Assembly: GCA_964023275.1 (NCBI GenBank)
Contig: OZ029916.1
Coordinates: forward strand, 11,772,607-11,836,606
DNA: 64,000 bases
Source: Norana najaformis
Lineage: Eukaryota; Annelida; Clitellata; Crassiclitellata; Hormogastridae
Reading direction: 5' to 3'
This document shows, piece by piece, positions 11,906 to 23,160 of this stretch. A model generated the notes under the pieces. The model saw only the letters and a program-made list of their open reading frames with translations, searched no databases and was not told where the DNA came from. Within the stretch, counting starts at the first letter, position 1. Each line of letters opens with the position of its first letter. A program made the position numbers and the translations under genes.

Positions 11906-12274
11906 CAGATAGTGGTTCTGTGGAGTGTAAGGAAGGTAAGCAATATAGCACATCGATACAAATTTTAAAATTTCCATTCTAAATTGTCCTCTTAGAACTG
12001 TTCAGTGCAGTCTATTGAGAAAGAGGAGTCGATTCAGGAGCTTCATCCATCTTCAAGGTGACCATCCAGTGCACTCAGGCATTCAAAAAAATGGCCCTTT
12101 TGAGAGCTACCAAATATTTGAAAAGGAAACAAACTTCAGTGTGTTTGCCTCTCTGTGTGCCTGGCTTGTTGTAATGTTACTGTTGTCCTGTTGGTGTGCA
12201 TGCTGCAGTGTTTTTGATGTCGTGGTTGTATTACTATGTATGTGTTTGGGAGGTAATAGGGTGAGTAGGCAACA

Positions 12275-13160
12275 TGAGTGCCCCAAAATTTTTCTATCAA
12301 AAACTGGACAGAAGGATTGAAAGAGTAGATAAAAAGCTAAAGAATGATGTTAACCTCAAGTCTGTATGCCAAAAATTACCAAGATCTGATAAGTTAAAAA
12401 TTTCTTACTTTTTAGGCATTTCTTGTAACTCCTCTGGTACGACTACTGTCTGCATACTAAAAATATTATATCTCCTTCATTTATGAAAATATTTTCAAAC
12501 TTTTTGGAGGTTTTGTCTGATATTAATTGCTGCACAGTTCATGTGCTGACATTACATGAGTTGTCGCTGAAAATGTTTTCTATAGGGGTTTGAACATGAA
12601 AAAAGTTTTCAAATGGGGTGGGTACAGTTTGGGGCAACTATGAGTACCTCCAAAGATTTTTCTCAAAAACTGGAAACATGGTTTGAAAGAGGAAATAAAA
12701 TGCTAAAGAATGATATTAACCTCAAGTCTGTGTGTCAAAGAATGACCAAGATCTGATAAGTTAGACATTTCTTACTTTTCAGGTGTTTTCTTATATCTCC
12801 TTCAAATTGTACGACTTCATCTTACATACTAAAAATACTGTATCTCCTTCATTTATGAAAGTATTTTCCAAATTCTTGTGAGGTTTTGTCTGGTATTGAT
12901 TTCTGCACGATTTTTGTGCTGACACTACATATGTTGTCACTGAAATTTATTTTCCATAGGAGCCTGAACATGAAAAAAGTTTTAAACATGGGGTGGGGTA
13001 CGGTTTGGGGCAACTTTGGGTACCCCAAAACTTTTTGTATCAAAAACTAGACGAATGGATGGGAAGAGGAGATAAAATGCTAAAGATTGATGGTAACCTC
13101 ATGTCTGTAGGTCAAGAACTGACTGAGATACAACAAGTTGAAAACTATTTAATTAATAGG
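12275..13160 (+). repeat. ~370-bp tandem repeat, 2.4 copies
   Basis: Units begin at 12275 (GAGTGCCCC), 12642 (GAGTACCTCC) and 13018 (GGGTACCCC). Each contains TATCAAAAACTGGA-like, GATAAAATGCTAAAGA-like and ATATCTCCTTCATTTATGAA blocks. In one frame every copy reads PKFFYQKLD ... NLKSVCQ-like peptide, so it looks codon-like but is probably fortuitous. It lies just inside the right end of the piggyBac-like element. Confidence 0.75.
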
Positions 13161-13230
13161 CGTTTTCCGGTAAAAATCGCTCGTTGTCAGGGCCTAGGCG
13201 GAAAAATTTCTCTCGTCAGTTAAGGGTTAA

Positions 13231-14060
13231 ACAGATCAAAGAAGCGAAAGACCATGACAAGCCTGAAAGCCCTTTTCACAGTCATAATGCATGGATGGCA
13301 AGAAAACAACAACAGCATCCCAGACTCACTCTTGATCTATCACAACATGAGCATTGAACTTATTGTACAAGATGGACTACACTTCAAAGGAAAGAGTTGT
13401 CATGCCAAAACCTCGGATCCACGACCTTAAAAAATCCATCCATTCTTTACATCTTGGAATTACTGGATGTCTACATTGTGATCATCAGCTAACCGCAGGG
13501 AGTTTTAACATGAAAGGTCACCAGAAATCAACAGGTTGTTCTCAACACCAACATAAAACTTAGAAGATGATCTCTGTTTGTGTCACTCTGTGATGTCTAC
13601 AAAGACTGTGCAAATACATATAGTGGCCTTGAATGACCACCAAACTTAAGCAGTACACATCATTATGCAAAACGTGCAGATCACTAGAAACTACACCCAC
13701 CAAGGAAACTCTTATGTCACATGAAGTAGTGCATAGGCCATTGGAAAAGGATGGGATAGACTTAATGATGCTGAATGGGTTTGACTTTCTGATCACTGCA
13801 GACAACTCCAACTTCTAGGAAATTGATAGACTGTATAGCATATTTTGCTTAATAATTGTGAAAATCAAAGACTGTGTCTTTCCTCAAATTAAAGCTGCTC
13901 TAAGAATGAGGAAGTTGAAGGTTCAAAGCCTGGTCATGGACAACTCGGAAAGGTCATGGACAGAAGTCATTTGATTTGATAAAGTATTTAGCCTAGCCAT
14001 AAAGCATCAAGCAAATCTGAATGCTAGTTTGACAGACAATTCTGCTCATGCTGAACATTT
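13231..14060 (+). pseudogene. Ty3/Gypsy integrase fragment
   Basis: Plus-strand pieces in integrase order: VIMHGWQEN, then ERVVMPKPRIHDLKKSIHSL and HLGITGCL (H-H of the zinc domain), then CKTCRSLETTPTKETLMSHE (C-C), GIDLMMLNGFDFLITAD (first catalytic Asp) and a decayed MDNS (second Asp region). Frameshifted throughout. About 120 bp of unrelated sequence (13474-13593) replaces the RRAxxxxxWPGM region. Confidence 0.75.
13474..13593 (+). repeat. 120-bp patch shared with candidate exon A
   Basis: From CATTGTGATCATCAGCTA to CACTCTGTGA this stretch is nearly identical to plus-strand 15820-15937, inside candidate exon A. It sits in the middle of the Gypsy integrase fragment, between GITGCL and the C-C of the zinc finger. 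Confidence 0.85.
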
Positions 14061-14479
14061 TCAGTAGAACTATTCCCCACAGCAAAATCTTTCTTTAATC
14101 CTTTATGGACAAATACAGACAAATGTCTCTGGAAGTTAACTACTTTCTTTCTATTTGCAACATGTTTACAGAATCTGATCATATTTGACCTTTAAATTTA
14201 AACTTTGTTGTTTCAAAAATTATTTACTCACTAAAAATAGCTCAAGAATTAAATATTTATTATGGCTGGAACATAATCATTTGGAACATAATCATTTTTA
14301 ATGTTAATAAGTCAGCTGATGTATCAAATTGGAAGTTCTGCACAGTTCTTGCATTATGAAATAGGAAAGACTAGCTAGCTTTCTCTCTAAAAGGGGTAAG
14401 CTTCCCACTACACACCCATTCTATTTATCCTTACTTATCCTACTGTAACCTTTTATGGGCCTCTAATTATCCTTCGCGC
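14061..14479. other. No gene recognised
   Basis: AT-rich spacer; an 18-bp direct repeat (GGAACATAATCATTT) occurs at 14267-14296. Confidence 0.3.
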
Positions 14480-15177
14480 ATAAAATGTTTATCTGTTTTA
14501 CAGCGCCGTGTTCTTAGTATAATTACAAAAACTTTCCAAGTGAATGATATTGAACCCTGTTTTGCCAATCTAAATATTTTAAAAATTAATTCCATTAATA
14601 AGTTTCAGATCTCTGTATTTATGTATCAATATCAACATAAATTATTGCCATCGAAGTTTGATGGCTACTTCAACATCATCGATCATCACTCATATTTTAC
14701 CAGGATTCACGGTAATTATTATGCCAGTTTTGCTCGTACCAACACTCGATTATTCAATACTAAATGTACTGGCCCTTCGATTTGGAACGCTTTACCAGTG
14801 AGCATTCGTATGTTGTCAAGTTTGAAATTGTTCAAAAGGCAGATGCGCCACTATTTAATAACACTTGTTTGACTGCTAATTTTCTTTTTTTTTATATATA
14901 GGACTGTGTAATGCATCGGACTTCTATATCCTTTTATTTTTAGTTTCATTTGTGTACGGATTGTACATAACTTACTTAGTTTACTTATGTAATGATACTT
15001 GCTTTGTTTACATTTCGAATGCCATCCTACATTACTGATGTTAATAGGTGACCCTATTTAAGCGGGACCGTGTCCCTTCTGGGTTTGCCTTTTGCATCCT
15101 GGCAAACTGTATGTTTTATGTGTAACCTGATATGCTGAATTTGGGATCAATAAAGAGTCAATCAATCAATCAATCAA
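14480..15177 (+). pseudogene. Non-LTR RT C-terminus and 3' UTR, (AATC)n tail
   Basis: The plus strand has one 110-codon frame with NINKFQISVFMYQYQHKLLP-like, YFNIIDHHSYFTR, FARTNTRLFNTKCTGPSIWN and LPVSIRMLSSLKLFKRQM, the C-terminus of a Jockey/CR1-superfamily ORF2 of the HxYxTR ... GPxIWNxLP type. The 3' UTR contains TTTGCATCCTGGCAAACTG, and the element ends GGGATCAATAAAGAG plus (TCAA)n at 15158-15177. A related 3' UTR lies at 25165-25313. Confidence 0.75.
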
Positions 15178-15229
15178 GTTTGTTTCTTTGCTGAGATCAG
15201 CTAGGGAAAGATCTGACATTTAGCTCCAT

Positions 15230-15450
15230 GAATATTGAATAATCATTTTTTAGGTATTCTGGTGCTGAGCAAAGTGTCATTCTGGTATAAACTTAAGACT
15301 CGTTTGTTTCAACTTGTTGATCCACTGCAGTCAAACCTATTGGATTTTGACTGAAAATCATCAAAAATCCATTTTTTTATTATGGTTTCATTTGCTTGAT
15401 GCCTTGTACATTATGGTAACAGTGCTACAGAAGTCATTTGATAAGATTAG
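15230..15450 (+). repeat. Non-LTR 3' tail, (AGATT)n family
   Basis: Similar to the end of the element at 16260-16868: TTTCAACTTGT ... TTGATGCCTTG ... ATTATGGTAACAGTG ... AAGTCATTTGATAAGATTAGATTAGG. 5'-truncated tail only. It overlaps nothing coding and ends just below candidate exon A. Confidence 0.6.
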
Positions 15451-15476
15451 ATTAGGAAAGAATTCTGAGCAGGCTT

Positions 15477-16085
15477 ACCAAGGAAAATTCTGGTTTTTCT
15501 TCATTTCTTTTGCATTCTGTGGCTGCGTCATCTCGTATGTCGTGCGCTGGTGGGAAAATACTATCCCTGTGACTTGGCAAAAGCTTCACAGGGGATGAGC
15601 ACAAAGCCATCGGGCCACAGGATTGTTCAGGGGAGAAGGCAGAAGTATTTGGTATATGCAATGGCTGAGATGGACTTGAAACCTTTGGCTTTGGTTTAAC
15701 TTCTGGCTTTATAGGAATCACTTGGCTTTTATCCATTTTGTCTGATGCTCTGCTCAAATCCAAATCAGTGCAAGCATTGTTTACAAAGACACATTCAGAA
15801 ACAACACATTCCATGCAACCATTGTGATCATCAGCTATCTGCAGGGAGTTTTCACATGAAAGGTCACCAGAAATCAACAGGTTGTCCTCAACACCAACAT
15901 AAAACTTAGAAGATGATCTATTTGCATTACTCTGTGAGTCATTATTTTCCTGTGGGCCAATCTCAACTTCAGTTTTTGATGACGAGGAATTACCACTAGC
16001 ATCATGATTGAAAGTTTTAGATTTACCAAAACCACATTTCCATAACAATATCTTTGATATCATTGAATATGTTTCTCTTTGGAAA
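15477..16085 (-). CDS. Candidate exon of an unknown minus-strand gene (exon A)
   Basis: Open frame of about 200 codons, the longest here with no transposon similarity. The translation is Ser/Asn/Asp-rich, then Pro/Lys-rich (KPEVKPKPKVSSPSQP) and looks disordered; no domain was recognised. On the minus strand a TTTTTTCCAAAG tract could be the acceptor near 16085, and TTG/GTAAGC at 15476 is a good donor in phase 0, fitting exon B. Against a host exon, about 120 bp of it (15820-15937) also lies inside a Gypsy fragment at 13474-13593, so it may belong to a repeat. If the gene is real, more exons should lie upstream. Confidence 0.42.
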
Positions 16086-16259
16086 AAACTATTTCAGAAT
16101 ATCTTTGCCTCAAAATAGTTTGTCACAGCAGTTCATCTACAAAGGAAAATATTTACTAACTGATTATTATTTATCATAATTGCACATCATATAAAATTAT
16201 ATAATAATTACATTTAACTAATCACAAACCCAGTCAAATCCATTAGCCATTAGCTAAAG
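16086..16259. other. No gene recognised
   Basis: AT-rich spacer above candidate exon A. Confidence 0.25.
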
Positions 16260-16868
16260 CATTAGTTACCAGCAGATTTGACTGTAACTAGCTTCTTATT
16301 GGCATCACAAAGAGAGATCTGCATAAACTACAAATTGTTTAAAACTCTTTGGTCAGAGCCATATCAAAAACATGTGAGTATCAACATAGTACACCAATAT
16401 TGCACACATTTCACTGGTTGCCCATCAGGCAAAGAATCCAGTTTAAAATCTGTCACCAATCTGTTCCCAAAGTTTCCAACCTATCTTTGTTCCATGCTCA
16501 ACTATCATACCAACAAATATTGTGCTATATCAGTGGACACTTTAACTCTTGCCATGCCTTGCACTTCGACAGTGTCGGGTTCTAGAGTGTTCTCAGTTGC
16601 TGGTCTATGGCTTTGGAATTCACTGCCAAGTTCTAGTCATTGTCAGTTCTTTGACGTCATTCAGGTCTAAATTTACAACTCATCCATTTCAACTTGTCTA
16701 CCCACCATAGCCTAACTTCTGTTTTCTCTGACCTACAGGAATTTGACTTTGCTTCTCCAGTAGATTATGATTTTGATTACGATTTCTCTTGAAGAGGCCA
16801 TTTATTGATGCCTTGGGCATTATAAGTGTTATAGATAGAAGTCATTAGATTAGATTAGATTAGATTAG
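16260..16868 (+). pseudogene. Non-LTR RT C-terminus, (AGATT)n tail
   Basis: Overlapping plus-strand frames contain FHWLPIRQRIQFKIC in one and FSVAGLWLWNSLPSSSHCQF in another, with frameshifts between them. These are the HWLPI..RI.FK and WN.LP blocks of CR1/L2-like ORF2. The end is AAGTCATTAGATTAGATTAG and repeats, 16838-16868. Confidence 0.75.
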
Positions 16869-17474
16869 CACTCTTCTATACCTAAGGGACTATACCAAGT
16901 CTATTCAGTCAACCTTTCAGTTGACTCTTATCAGGTCAATCTACCTTATTTGCATATTTAACTAAACTAACTAACATGGAATGCCTTGAATTTACATTGC
17001 ATTATAGCCATAACTATCGTACCAGCATCCAATACACAAAGCATCAACAAGCAGAATGGGAATAAACTTCCCCCATTGTCAGATGAAACTGCCCTCACAC
17101 TACATAACAAGATGTCAATGTGTCACACTACATAACAGTACATCATCACCTCCCCCAATGTTTCTCAAGTTCAGATTCCTTGCTCAGCCGATGGACACAT
17201 GGCGTGTTAACAAATATCTTGTCAGATAGTGAGCATCAGCTTAGGAGACAAGGACTGAGCTGCCCTGTTCCCTCACAGGATTTTTTGAGTATGGACCTGA
17301 ATGACAACAGAGTCAGTCAGCTGAGACAAGAAGTGTTACTTTTTAGGTTCCAAATTTGCATCCAAATTACCTCATACGTATATACCATCATGCATACATA
17401 CAAGCATGCATGTATGGATACAGGCACACACATACATGCATACATAATAAATAATTATTAGTAACTTCTAATGA
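16869..17474. other. No gene recognised
   Basis: Contains a CATACATACA-type simple repeat (17390-17440) and (TAAT)n-like sequence just before the next element. No coding sequence named. Confidence 0.3.
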
Positions 17475-18557
17475 GCTGGTATCTACTGGTATCTACACGT
17501 TCCGCCTGGTCCCTTATACCTTTTGGCCTTCCTCAGGGTTCTGTTCTGGCCCCTCTCCTCTACATTCTGTACACTGCCGACCTGGCACGGGTTCTCCTTC
17601 CCATGGGTGTTCCTGTCCATCAGTATGCTGACGACACTCAGGCCTTCGTTCATGGCCCAGCGGAAGCGGCTTCCTCTCTGGTTGAGAGTATTCTTGATGC
17701 AACATCTGCACTTGGTCTCTGGATGTCCTCTAATCGCCTCCGACTGAACTTTGCTAAGACCCAGTTCATCTGGCTTCGTGGTCGTGCTCAGCTGGCAAAG
17801 ATTGATTTATGATCCTTACACCAGAGGTTTCCGGACATTCTATTCTGTTCCAAAGTCTGTGATCTTGGGGTTGTTCTGGACTGGGAACTCTCCTTGACCG
17901 ATCATGTTAACAGTGTCTCCCGCTCATGCTTTTACCACCTTCATCAGCTTCGTACCATCCACCACTCCCTCTCCTTTCATGCCGTTACTACTCTAATTCA
18001 TGCCCTTATCTGCACCAGGGTTGACTTTGGTAACGCTATCTTTGCTGGACTCTCACTTGCCAATATTTCCAAGCTTCAATCTGTTCTCAGTGCTTCTGCC
18101 CGTCTTATTGGAGGCGTCCCCAGGTATGGCCATATAACTTCCTTTATACGGGACACTCTACACTGGCTTCCCATTCACCAGCGTATCCAGTTCAAGATCC
18201 TAATGCTTATGCGTAATTGTCTCCTTGGCTCTGCTCCATCATATCTTAGGGACTTCTGCATTTCGGTCTCCTTGGTTCCAGGCCGTAGCACTCTCCGGTC
18301 GGCCTCCTCTGGACTCCTGACTGTCCCTCGTATGCACACTGCTACAGCGCAGCCTAGAAGCTTTGCCTATGTTGGACCCAATAGCTGGAATCGCTTTTCC
18401 CGAGAGCTCCGGCTAGTATTCCTCAGTTTGTCTCTTCCGCAGTTTCGCAAGTCTGTATTATTTGACAGTGGTCTCGCTGGTTTGGGTCGGGATCGCTTCT
18501 GATGAGTCTATTCTTGAAATGGCGCTTTATAAATGTCAGATTACAATTACAATTACT
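17475..18557 (+). pseudogene. CR1/L2-like RT, 5'-truncated, (ATTACA)n tail
   Basis: The plus strand encodes FGLPQGSVLAPLLYILYTAD, then HQYADDTQAF (catalytic YADD), NRLRLNFAKTQFIW, a one-base shift near 17810, SRSCFYHLHQLRTIHHS, DTLHWLPIHQRIQFK, APSYLRDFC and GPNSWNRF. The 3' UTR has TGGCGCTTTATAAATGTCAG and the tail (ATTACA)n at 18537-18557. Only the second half of the RT and the C-terminus remain. One frameshift in about 1 kb makes it fairly young. Its last 150 bp match the insert at 29112-29267. Confidence 0.88.
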
Positions 18558-20560
18558 GTACAAGGCATCAACCAATGGCATACCAAAGCCAAGCCACAAT
18601 CAGATCAATATCCAGAATGTCAGTCCACAAGACAGAGAGCCAGCCTATAAGGGGTAAGCAATTTGAAACACGTAAGTTTTAAGCTGAAAACGAAATGACA
18701 GAAGCAACTGAGCAGAACGAACAGACACAGGGAGAGAGTTCCAGAATTTAGGTCCAGCAACCAAAGAAGCACATTTACTGAGAACAGTTCTAGTCCAAAG
18801 TATGACCAGAGAAAGACAATCAGACGACCTTGCAGAATAATGGTAAGTCTGGGGAATAAGGACTGATTTTAAGTATTGCGGTTGGCCAGAATTCAATGTT
18901 TTATAAACTGTAAGTCCCAATTTGAAACAAATCCATTGCTGAACAGGAAGCCAATGCAAAGGTTTAAGCACAGGGGTTATATGCTCATATTTTGAAGTAT
19001 TTGTTATGGCTTCAGCCGAGGAGTTCTAAACTCTTTGGAGTTTCTTCATGTCTGACTTTGCGATACCAACAAGAAGCGAGTTACAGCAGTAAAGGCGACT
19101 GGAGACCAATGCATTAGCTAAGGATATTCTAGAAGACCTGGGGACATAACGCCTAATTCTGTGTATGCTACGAATATATATGTATGATGACTTACAAATA
19201 CCATTTACATAGTTTGTGAGAGACATGGTAGAATCAAAAACAATGCCCAAATCACGAGCAGCATCAGTAAACTCAATGAGTGAGTCATCCAGCTATGAGG
19301 ATTTAAGCTATTCAAACTTCTTAAGTTGCTGTGGAGTGCCCAGTAGTAGAAATTCAGTCTTTGATGGGTAAAGTGGAGTTAATTAGCCACCATACAAGAC
19401 CACAGCTCCTCAAAACCAACAGACAACAGCGGCAAAGATGAGTGACATGACAAACTGTCAAATGAAATGTAGATTTGGGTATCATCTGCACAGAAATGAT
19501 AGCCTGGTGAATGTCTAGCAGTGTACCTAGAGTTGTGATGTATAATGTAAGCAAAAGAGGACCAAGTACAGAACCTTGTGAAACACCACATCTTAACAAA
19601 GCACTAAACGAATAATGCCCATTTAAGTATACTGATTGGGTGCATGGGCTAATTAACTCCACCTTACCCATAAATAACTGAATTTCTACTACTGAGATAA
19701 GTAACAGAAAACCCAAACCAGTTCTGGAGATGATGCAAAAAGAGAGAATAGTCGACAGTATCAAAGGCAGCAGACAAATCAAGAACAAGTGCTGTCACTT
19801 TACCATTATTCATGGACCACGTGATATCCTTATGAACAGCAAGAAGGGTGGATTCTGTTGAACAAAACTTGTGGTAGGCAGACTGAAATGGAGAGATTAC
19901 TGGGTTGGAAGACAGACGAGCTTGCATATGATTCAAAACTACCAGTTCAAGAATTTTAGATACAGAAATTAAAGTTGAGATAGGTCTGTAATTAGACATG
20001 TCACCTGCATAGTTGGCTGAAAGTAGACTCAAGGTGAAGAACTAGGATGAAGAAATTTATCACATACAGAATAACCAACAGATTTCAGCCTTAGCAGAGA
20101 ACACAGCAGAGGATAAAGTTAACCTCTCTTTGTGTAACAACTTATCCAAAGTCATCCAGAAAGTTTTTGGAGATGTACAACTTTCAGCAAATTTGTTACA
20201 TATTCACATTTAGCAGATGAAACAAGTGTGCACACAAGTTTGCACTGTTCCTTAAACTTACTGTGGTCAGAGGGAAAGCGAGAGTGGTGCCACCAACACT
20301 CTAACTGACTTCTGTGACACCTAGCTTCAGAAATGGCAGAGTTGAACCAAAGTTCTGGTGTGCACTCTGCTACTCTCTTGGTTCAAAAAGGAATCTGCCT
20401 GTCAGTAAGCTCAGCTAAAGTGGACTGGATATGCACAGCTAGCTCATTAGCTGTTTGTGAGGAGCTAACCAAAATGGAGATATCATGCTTCAGCTTACTT
20501 AAATGAATTTTATGCCAAGGAAGAAATTTAACAGTTTTATAATTAGGGGGCAGTTTAAAT
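18558..20560 (-). pseudogene. CR1/L2-like RT on the minus strand, (TAA) family
   Basis: Inserted tail to tail with the preceding element. The minus strand encodes, in order: NYKTVKFLPWHKIHLSKLKH with TELTDRQIPF-like linker, SNYRPISTLISVSKILELVV, SPFQSAYHKFCSTESTLLAV, LVLDLSAAFDTVDYS, FTRFCTWSSF (from VPQGSVLGP in the other frame), ADDTQIYISF, then LKPLHWLPVQQWICFKLG and GPKFWNSLPVSVRSAQ. Several frameshifts and stops. Endonuclease absent. Confidence 0.85.
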
Positions 20561-21006
20561 GGAAAGTCAAATACATACAAACATTCATACATGTATTGTA
20601 ATTGCAATAACAAATATATATAGCACCACTTCAAAAGAAACTCTTCAGAGGCACTCTCAACTTGACAACACTAAACCAAATTGGAACAGAATGGTTTTAA
20701 AGCACTTAAAGAAAAGCAACAAAGACAGGCCAAAGAAAGGCCAAGGTCATATTGCTGGTTGCGGGGCAACTTACTCCAGAAAGACGGATAGACCATACCA
20801 ACGCTTCTATACTACATCATGGAATTTTGGGATGGCAGAACAATCAGGTCACCCTGCACAGCAGAGCCAAGAAATCTGCAGCCAGGGGTGGATGAGACCA
20901 AGATGCATACCTGTAGCTCCTTGATATATGATGGAAAACAGCCAGCAAGACAATAATGCATAACCATTAATATCTTACACTCAAAGCTTTGTTGCACAGA
21001 TTACCA
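20561..21006 (-). pseudogene. Non-LTR RT C-terminal fragment
   Basis: The minus strand encodes FECKILMVMHYCLAGCFPSY, IKELQVCI, SSTPGCRFLGSAVQGDLIV and, in a shifted frame, PSFWSKLPRN. This is the C-terminal part of a CR1-like ORF2 of another subfamily. It directly abuts the hAT-type element at 21015. Confidence 0.65.
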
Positions 21007-21014
21007 GTGCAGCT

Positions 21015-21529
21015 TAGGGCTGCCAATTTTTTATTCTGCCAATCTGGGATGCCCGCATAGTCACTCGATATGCCAGTACCAATTTACCCTGTCCACATCA
21101 CTGTATGTAAAGTATGTTGCATCAGCCTAATGTGGGATCCACTGCAAATAATCGGTAAAAATTACAGTCTCGTGATTTTACTCAAATCATCAAGAGACAA
21201 GTGGCCTATATATAAAATCTGAATCGACAAACCACTAAAAGCTGTAATTAGATTCCCGCTACACTCGGCAACACTTGGACACTGTTGTTGCCGTGCCATG
21301 ATTCCTTAAAGAATAGACTACTAACCTAACTACCCTCTATTCTATGGTCACTCTGTAAAACTTATTTAAAGCTGGCTGTAAGAGATCAGTGTGCAAAAAG
21401 AAGAACAACATTTGGTGAAGTGGATATTTACACCAAGTTCCGGGACAATTTGGGATCAATCCAGGACATGGGATGCACAAGGCTGATTCCGGGACTGTCC
21501 AGGCGAATCCAGGATGGTTGGCAACCCTA
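21015..21529. mobile_element. hAT-type non-autonomous element, 515 bp
   Basis: Ends TAGGGCTGCCAA and TTGGCAACCCTA form a 12-bp inverted repeat with one mismatch. Eight-base flanks GTGCAGCT (21007-21014) and GTGCAGTT (21530-21537) differ by one base, as for a hAT target duplication. The interior has no ORF; its right part has short CCGGGAC/CCAGGA motifs. Confidence 0.72.
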
Positions 21530-21537
21530 GTGCAGTT

Positions 21538-23055
21538 CCTCTCACATGAAACAGGTCAATTACTAGCATGTCTAATAAAACTTCCCACATCAGTTAAATT
21601 GATTTGGGTATTTCAATGATGTCAGGATCAAACTTAAAGAATCTAACTAATCTATGCCACAATAAAAAGACTTTGGTGTGAAAGTGGAATGGAACTTCCT
21701 TGTCACTAGCCACAGCAAAACAACAAGTGATGGAACTGGCAGCAAGGTGAAAAGACTTGCAGCACATGCAAGTCTGCAAGCTGCAACTTTGGGTCAGATA
21801 TTGACACTGCAAGAATTTGTTCATTTGGGCTGAGATACATGTTATAGGTACCAGGTTCTTACATGTTTTAGCTGAAGACACTGATCAACATGAGAAGAAC
21901 TTTGTATTGCATCACCAATGCACTGAAGCAAACACGTAAATGGAACAAAATTTCAGCACGCATTCATTCCCATCATGCATGGCTGTGTGCCCATGAAAAG
22001 AATTTCTTGTGCTGTTTTGCAAAGTGTGGTCACACAGAATATCTGTCTCCTGCTGCTAATGCTGCTGTTCCAGATGCTGAACTGTTAAAGCAGAAGAAAA
22101 CAAATTATTAACCCAGAAAATACATTATGTGTACACGTGATGACAACATTGTTGAACTATTAGATGAAAGCAGTTATGGCACAAGTGATAGCCTTCATTA
22201 CTCCTTCTTCCAAAAGAAAACAGACTGTTGTGGCCATACTACGAAGATAATTGCTGGATTACATTGCAGTATATACTGTGCACTGTTGAAACTCCACTTG
22301 CTGACAGCACGACACATGACTACAAACATGCTAAGATGGATGACTACGAACACGTTACACGATTTTTCAGTTTAAATTAGACTCCTGTGAATTAATATTA
22401 TAATGGTCAATCAGTAAAGAAGTGAGCTCACTGAAATGCATATGTTTGAGTCACAAGTTCAGCATGTCATAAACTACATAAATATGACTTCCCAAAAGCA
22501 TCAAATAGGCACCTTACTGGACACATAAGTAAGTAATTAATGAAGAATATGAGACACAGATGATATTTGAACCATATGAACTTGCCATTCCTCTGCAATA
22601 AGAAGTCCACGTGTAATAATCCATGTGATCTCTAGGCCTACATAGTTTTGCATATGACTTAGGAATTTTATTATGATGTAAATTCAATAGTCCTATACAG
22701 GCTTGATCAATGAAGACAACATACGTAATTCTCATAAAAATAATTTCAGCTTCTGATCATTATATAAAAACTAAATACAAGATGCATTCAGGAATATTTT
22801 TTGCATAAGCATTTCATTCAAAAGTCACTAACACAAAAATTTTTTAAATTATCTTATTAATGCTACTGAAGTGATAGTTTGTCAAGCACAAAACGAATCA
22901 GTGAAGGCGCCAACAAAACAACAATTAAAGAATACTTATTTTAATTGAAACCACTTATAAGGTAACACTGATATAAGAACCACCATTCACAAAGTTGTCA
23001 AATCTAGACGGATGTGCCAATGCGCACAAAAGACAGAATTTCAGTGCTATTGTGC
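21538..23055. other. Unassigned, possible old coding remnant at 21890-22375
   Basis: Two successive plus-strand frames (21890-22111 and 22127-22375) contain NALKQTRKWNKISARIHSHH, CFAKCGHTEYLS and DDNIVELLDESSYGTSDSLH. I recognise no family. The rest is AT-rich with no call. Confidence 0.2.
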
Positions 23056-23160
23056 CAATTATTATTATTAATTAGAAACTTCTATGGCTTTGGTGTCTAA
23101 TGCACAAGGGATGGAGCACCAAATTCAAGCTGCAGTCAGCAAAATATCCAGAGAGTGATT
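23056..23160 (-). repeat. Non-LTR 3' tail, (TAA)n family
   Basis: ATTATTATTATTAATTAGAAACTTCT ... GTGTCTAATGCACAAGGGATGG matches 7865-7925 and the 3' UTR at 18558-18600; only about 100 bp. Confidence 0.6.

Larger units (their letters stand above)
11043..13226 (+). mobile_element. piggyBac-like deletion derivative with preserved TTAA ends
   Basis: Flanked by TTAA at 11039-11042 and 13227-13230. The left end CCCAATACAGACGAG and the reverse complement of the right end CCCTTAACTGACGAG match at 11 of 15 positions, a piggyBac-type layout (TTAA-CCC). Inside are an N-terminal acidic ORF, a C-terminal Cys-rich piece and a roughly 370-bp tandem repeat. The catalytic core is absent. A 35-bp duplication (GACGAG ... 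GGTAGT) lies next to the left end. Confidence 0.7.

Noticed and set aside
12274-12486. 70-aa ORF in the 12.2-kb region as a small gene
   Set aside because: It is one unit of a tandem repeat whose other copies carry stops or shifts.
17514-17711. Minus-strand ORF rich in Glu/Pro
   Set aside because: Shadow of the plus-strand reverse transcriptase at the same position.
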